Source: Mycobacteroides chelonae CCUG 47445
GTDB lineage: Bacteria; Actinomycetota; Actinomycetes; Mycobacteriales; Mycobacteriaceae
Reading direction: 5' to 3'
NCBI RefSeq assembly: GCF_001632805.1
Contig: NZ_CP007220.1
Location: 3,100,001 to 3,164,000, forward strand
DNA length: 64,000 bases
Shown here in pieces: positions 60,601-64,000 of the stretch (position 1 is its first letter; each line of letters begins with the position of its first letter). The notes under the pieces were generated by a model. It worked only from the letters and a program-made list of their open reading frames with translations. It had not been told where the DNA came from and searched no databases. The position numbers and the translations under genes are program-made.

Positions 60601-63600
60601 GCGGCAGCGCGTTCTTGCTGGCCGCCTGAACATCCGGCAGCGCGATGACAGATTGGAAGCACGCGTCCAGGAGCGCGGGGTGGACGATGTAACTGCCCTG
60701 TTGTGCCCGAACATCCCGAGGCAGTGCCACTTCCGCCAGCACCGACCTGACAGACTCGTCGCCGTGGTACGCGGAGACCAAGCCCTGGAAGGCCGGGCCG
60801 TACTGCACTCCCCGCTCGTCGAACGACTCTCGTAACTCGTCGCCCGTCGCGCTGTGCGGGTGCTCCGCCCGTAGCGCGGCTAGGTCGTAAGCCACGGGAA
60901 CATCGGCCTCGTCACCGCTACCCAAGACCGCTGTGGCGCGCTTGACTGTCTCACCTTCGTCGTGAGTATCCACCACGAACTCGAGTACATCGGCAGACTT
61001 CGCCGTGGCCGTAGCCGATATCGGCGTCGCCTCCCCCAAGGTCAGCAGCTGTTCGAACGAAATGTCCTGTACCACTGAACCTTCACCGAATACGGCAGCA
61101 GAGGCCGACAGCGCCATCTCACAGTATGCAGCGCCCGGGTACACCGCCACATGGCGAACCTGATGGTCCGCGATCCAGGGCTGCGCCTCGGTGCCAACAT
61201 CGGCCTGCCAGATGTGGCGTACAGGTTCCTCGGTGAGTCGCACATATGCGCCGAGCAGCGGGTGGACGGCAACGGTATGGCTGCTCTGGCCCTGCGCCTG
61301 CGCGGAAAGATCCAACAGGTACGACTGGCGGGTCCAGCTCGGCAGCGGCACGTCCACGAGGGCGCCCGCTGGGTAGAGCACCGAGAAGTCCACCGCGCCA
61401 CCGGCCGTATAGACGTCTCCCACAAAGTCGCGAAGCCCATGCGGCAGCTCCTGCTCGCGGCGCATACCGGCAAGGGCCACCATGGGGATGTCGAGGCTGC
61501 GTGCGGTCTGTTCGGCGGGGTACACCAGCAACGGGTGTGGTGCCAGCTCACCGAAAACGCGGTACCCGTCGTCCAGCGCCGCTTGCACTGCCGCCGCGAA
61601 CCGTACCGTGTGACGCAGGTTGTCCACCCAGTAATCCGCATCCATGACAGGCTTTTCGCGCGGGTCGAAGGAGACCGAAGAATACAGCGGGACAACGGGT
61701 GTCCGCGGTGAAAGATCTTCGAGGGCATCGGCAAGATCGTCCAGAATCGGGTCCACCTGCGGTGAGTGCGACGCAACGTCGACGGCCACCTCACGGGCCA
61801 TCAATCCGCGATCGGACCACTCCGCGATGAGCTGACGCACTGTCTCGGTAGCACCGCCGACAACCGTCGACTGCGGCGACGCGACCACCGCCAGGACCAC
61901 ATCGTCGATCTCCCGATCGGCCAGTTCCGCGACCACCTGCTGAGCCGGCAGGTCGACGGAAGCCATGGCGCCGGCTCCCGAGATATGCAGCATCAACTTC
62001 GAACGACGGCAGATCACCTTGACACCGTCTTCCAACGACAGGGCCTCAGAGACAACCGCGGCTGCCACCTCGCCCATCGAATGCCCGATGACCGCTCCGG
62101 GCTTCACCCCGTACGAAGCCATGGCGGCAGCCAATGACACCTGCATGGCGAACAACGTCGGCTGAACCCGGTCGATACCCGTGACCGTCTCCGGCGCCGA
62201 GATAGCCTCGCTCACCGAGAATCCGGACTCCGCCTGGATCAGTGGCTCGAGGCGGGCGATGGTCGCGGCGAATACCGGTTCCTTACCAAGCAATTCGGCA
62301 CCCATGGCCGCCCATTGCGAACCTTGACCGGAGAAGAGCCAGACCGGGCCGCGGTCATCCTCGGCAACCGCCGCCTGATATGGGGCCTCGTCACCGGCAA
62401 CCTCGCGGAGCCCGGCCACTAGTTCGTTGACGTCGTTGGCCACCACGGTGGTGCGCACCGGCCGGTGCGCCCTGCGACGTGCCAGGGTGTATCCCACGTC
62501 CCCGATCGGGACATCGGCACCTTCAGAGAGCCAGTCGGCCAATCTGCCCGCAGTCCGGCGCAACTCGTCGGCAGACGTCGAAGACACCGGGAAAATCAGC
62601 TGCGATCCCAGGGGCGATTCCACGCTGGTTTCCGCAGACACGGCGGGCGGAGCCTGTTCCACCACAGCGTGGACGTTGGAACCTGACATTCCGTATGCCG
62701 ATACCCCGGCGCGCCGCGGGCCCTCGATGTTCTCGGGCCATGGGATAACCGATTGCGGCACAAAAAGGTTCGTTGTGACACCGGCAAGCTTGTTGGGAAT
62801 CCCGGTGAAATGCAGGTTTGGCGGAATCACGCCATGCTCCACCGCGAGAATGATCTTCATCAGTCCCAGCGCACCGGCCGCCGACATCGTGTGCCCAAAG
62901 TTGGTCTTCACCGACCCCACGGCGCAGGGTCCCTCGACTCCATAGACCTGCGCCAGACCCGTGTACTCGATGGGATCACCCACGGGTGTGCCCGTACCGT
63001 GCGCCTCGATGAGTCCGACGGTGCTGGCGTCCACACCGGCAGCCGCCAGTGCGGTACGGCATGCGGCCGCCTGCGCGTCCGAGGACGGAGTTGACTGATT
63101 CACTGTGCGCCCATCCTGATTCGACGCCGTGCCCCGCACGATCGCCAGAATCCGGTCCCCGTCTCGCACCGCATCGTCCAGCCGCTTCAGCAGAATCATG
63201 ACGCAGCCCTCAGACATCACGAAACCGTCTGCCTCGCCGGTGAATGTGTGGCAGCGCCCGGTCGGAGAGAGCATGCGCTGCTGCGAGGCACCGACATACC
63301 TGCGGGGTTCCAAGACCAGGTTGACACCGCCGGCGAGCACGAGATCACTTTCGCCCGCCGCCAGGCTCTGACATCCCATATGCACAGTCGCCAATCCCGC
63401 TGCACACCCGGCGTCGACCGTCAATGACGGCCCATGCACACCCAGGGCGTAAGAGATGCGCCCCGACGCCATGCAGAAGTTTGTACCCGCGAATCCGTAG
63501 GGACCTCCGAGATCCGCCGCGTCCGCGGCCACCAACTGATAGTCGTTGTGGGTCACTCCCACGAACACTCCGGTCTGCGAGCCAGCAAGGGTCCGCGGAT

Positions 63601-63937
63601 TGAGTCCCGCATGTTCCACTGCCTGCCAAGATGTTTCGAGCAAAACACGATGCTGAGGATCGATCGAGACGGCCTCACGCTCGTTGATGCTGAAAAAGTC
63701 CGCATCGAAGCCGCCAACGTCATCCAGGAAGGCCCCCCACTTGGAAGGCGACTTGCCGGGCACGCCGGACTCGGGGTCGTAGTACTCACTCAGGTCCCAG
63801 CGCGCAGGGGGCACCTCAGTAACGAAGTCCTCACCGCGCAGCAGCGCCTCCCAGAACTGTTCGGGCGACTCGATCCCACCCGGAAGCCGGCACCCCAACC
63901 CGATAACTGCAACTGGGGTCACAGACGCGTTTTTCAT
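57665..63937 (-). CDS. Mas-like iterative type I polyketide synthase (KS-AT-DH-ER-KR-ACP)
   Basis: The protein has 2090 residues. The KS (1-430) has Cys178 in [20 protein letters not shown] and [10 protein letters not shown]. The AT (about 550-870) has Ser620 in [10 protein letters not shown] and the VASHSPQ specificity motif, suggesting methylmalonyl use. The DH (about 900-1190) has [10 protein letters not shown]. The ER (about 1430-1740) has GTGGVGQAA. The KR (about 1745-1950) has GGLGGLG and Tyr in [10 protein letters not shown]. The ACP has Ser2043 in GLDSLGN. The set predicts fully reduced methyl-branched acids. ATG 63937 has GAGGAGG ten bases upstream. Confidence 0.95.
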   Translation of the reverse strand: MKNASVTPVAVIGLGCRLPGGIESPEQFWEALLRGEDFVTEVPPARWDLSEYYDPESGVPGKSPSKWGAFLDDVGGFDADFFSINEREAVSIDPQHRVLLETSWQAVEHAGLNPRTLAGSQTGVFVGVTHNDYQLVAADAADLGGPYGFAGTNFCMASGRISYALGVHGPSLTVDAGCAAGLATVHMGCQSLAAGESDLVLAGGVNLVLEPRRYVGASQQRMLSPTGRCHTFTGEADGFVMSEGCVMILLKRLDDAVRDGDRILAIVRGTASNQDGRTVNQSTPSSDAQAAACRTALAAAGVDASTVGLIEAHGTGTPVGDPIEYTGLAQVYGVEGPCAVGSVKTNFGHTMSAAGALGLMKIILAVEHGVIPPNLHFTGIPNKLAGVTTNLFVPQSVIPWPENIEGPRRAGVSAYGMSGSNVHAVVEQAPPAVSAETSVESPLGSQLIFPVSSTSADELRRTAGRLADWLSEGADVPIGDVGYTLARRRAHRPVRTTVVANDVNELVAGLREVAGDEAPYQAAVAEDDRGPVWLFSGQGSQWAAMGAELLGKEPVFAATIARLEPLIQAESGFSVSEAISAPETVTGIDRVQPTLFAMQVSLAAAMASYGVKPGAVIGHSMGEVAAAVVSEALSLEDGVKVICRRSKLMLHISGAGAMASVDLPAQQVVAELADREIDDVVLAVVASPQSTVVGGATETVRQLIAEWSDRGLMAREVAVDVASHSPQVDPILDDLADALEDLSPRTPVVPLYSSVSFDPREKPVMDADYWVDNLRHTVRFAAAVQAALDDGYRVFGELAPHPLLVYPAEQTARSLDIPMVALAGMRREQELPHGLRDFVGDVYTAGGAVDFSVLYPAGALVDVPLPSWTRQSYLLDLSAQAQGQSSHTVAVHPLLGAYVRLTEEPVRHIWQADVGTEAQPWIADHQVRHVAVYPGAAYCEMALSASAAVFGEGSVVQDISFEQLLTLGEATPISATATAKSADVLEFVVDTHDEGETVKRATAVLGSGDEADVPVAYDLAALRAEHPHSATGDELRESFDERGVQYGPAFQGLVSAYHGDESVRSVLAEVALPRDVRAQQGSYIVHPALLDACFQSVIALPDVQAASKNALPLPKGVRSLHAYESARSTQYCYTRVTKVIGNEVEADIDLLDGNGAVLVAVRGFRFGTGASDDEQRDQLLNNRLLAIEWQQQRLPEEVSGGPRRWLLVSTGETVDPWASELIDALKLRNSEVALIQWRPDTDRVAALKLLYDQLEAGGFDGVLVVTAPGAAAGADRVALQGADQVRHLVRITRELVDLPGEPPRLYVVTRNAQTVVDGDVTNLEQAGLRGLVRVIGAEYPHLRVTHIDVDGHTAAQNVAGELASGSEEDETAWRDDHWYRARLNLGPLGPDDWRSTVATPDNEGVRFEVRTPGDLQSLGFVAFDRVAPGPGQIEVSVTATSINFADVLNVYGRYSSFEGRQELGVDFAGVVTAIGEGVTQHQVGDRVGGMTPTGAWRSFVVVDANLAATLPAEVPDREAAAVPGAHVTAWYGLHELARISAEDKVLIHSGTGGVGQAAIAIARAAGAEIYATAGSEERRELLRSWGIKHVYDSRSTEFADLIRRDTDGYGVDIVLNSLTGAAQRAGVELLTFGGRFIEIGKRDIYGDTRLGLFPFRRNLSFHAVDLVLVSKTRPQAIYRTLTALYGQMAEGVLPLPEISSSPLQDAAESIRVMGAAGHTGKLVLDLPKAGEVDAVIPASHAPAFRREGAYVITGGLGGLGLFLAKKLAAAGVGRIILNGRSAPKPEAVDAIEQIRLAGIEIDVVLGDIAEPETSQRLVAAATETGKPVRGVLHAAALVHDATLANITDELIDRGDWRPKVHGAWNLHEATAEQPLDWFCSFSSIAALVGSPGQGAYAAANSWLDGFTHWRRAQGLPATVIAWGAWSEIGQGTHLANSDAAILPDEGAYAFDTVLRHNRAYTAYAPMAGISWLADFVERSPFAQAFRDAGQSQTETNKFLDELKALPREEWPTRLRKLVAEQVGLVLRRSIDPDRSLPDYGLDSLGNLEIRTRIQADTGVRIGPADVSTVRSLASHLYDKLADQESEVASS

Positions 63938-64000
63938 CTTGCTACGTCCTCCTCGCGCACGACAATCTGCCTGTTGGTAGAACCGGAGACAACTAGCAGT

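Overview
The window is chromosomal DNA of a mycobacterium, most likely a rapid grower of the Mycobacteroides (M. abscessus-chelonae) type. The evidence is high GC, dense coding with frequent ATGA/GTGA overlaps, and a gene order that follows the M. tuberculosis Rv2752c-Rv2847c backbone (rnj-dapA-thyX ... folA-thyA ... dapB ... ald ... pepR-pnp-lppU-rpsO-ribF-mntR-truB-pptT-pptH ... dinF-nrnA-rbfA-infB-ylxR-nusA-rimP ... proS-efpA-cysG). Several accessory blocks interrupt that order. Species assignment is inference.

Layout. 1-6.3 kb: start of rnj, dapA, thyX, small hypotheticals, a YcaQ-like winged-helix protein, then a DsbA-like lipoprotein, folA and thyA in one overlapping minus-strand run. 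6.4-10 kb: a PapA5-like acyltransferase and the dapB operon. 10.3-15.2 kb: a SulP-carbonic anhydrase fusion and the divergent aldR/ald pair. 15.2-19.5 kb: a flavin monooxygenase coupled to a diiron protein, an SDR and a DUF2182 membrane protein. 19.5-29.1 kb: the RNA-processing, flavin and CoA block (pepR, pnp, lppU, rpsO, ribF, mntR, truB, pptT, pptH). 29.1-34.4 kb: a KstR-type operator between two genes, a two-subunit acyl-CoA dehydrogenase plus crotonase operon, and an MbtK-like siderophore acyltransferase under an IdeR-like box. 35.2-44.8 kb: the translation operon rimP-nusA-...-ylxR-infB-rbfA-nrnA-dinF. It is interrupted between nusA and ylxR by an nsrR-hmp-membrane protein nitric-oxide cassette. 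44.9-51.4 kb: a Tat lipoprotein and ferritin-like pair, proS, efpA and cysG. 51.4-54.2 kb: an ECF transporter with a fused membrane/double-ATPase subunit. 54.3-55.6 kb: a DUF222/HNH (13E12-type) nuclease with a perfect LexA box over its start codon. 55.5-63.9 kb: a GAP-family protein, a PapA acyltransferase and a Mas-like reducing polyketide synthase, forming a methyl-branched lipid locus that probably continues past the right edge.

How the genes work together. Several sites connect the accessory genes to recognisable mycobacterial regulons: KstR (sterol), IdeR-like (iron), Crp-like (cAMP), LexA (SOS), an NsrR-type palindrome (NO) and a DtxR-like repeat before mntR. PptT supplies the 4'-phosphopantetheine needed by the carrier domain of the large PKS in the same window, and the adjacent PptH opposes it. 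The least described parts are the small membrane protein coupled to hmp, the PKS-PapA-GAP locus, the monooxygenase/diiron pair, and a nine-codon leader peptide on proS created beside a duplicated ribosome binding site. No tRNA, rRNA, CRISPR array, insertion sequence or prophage was seen.
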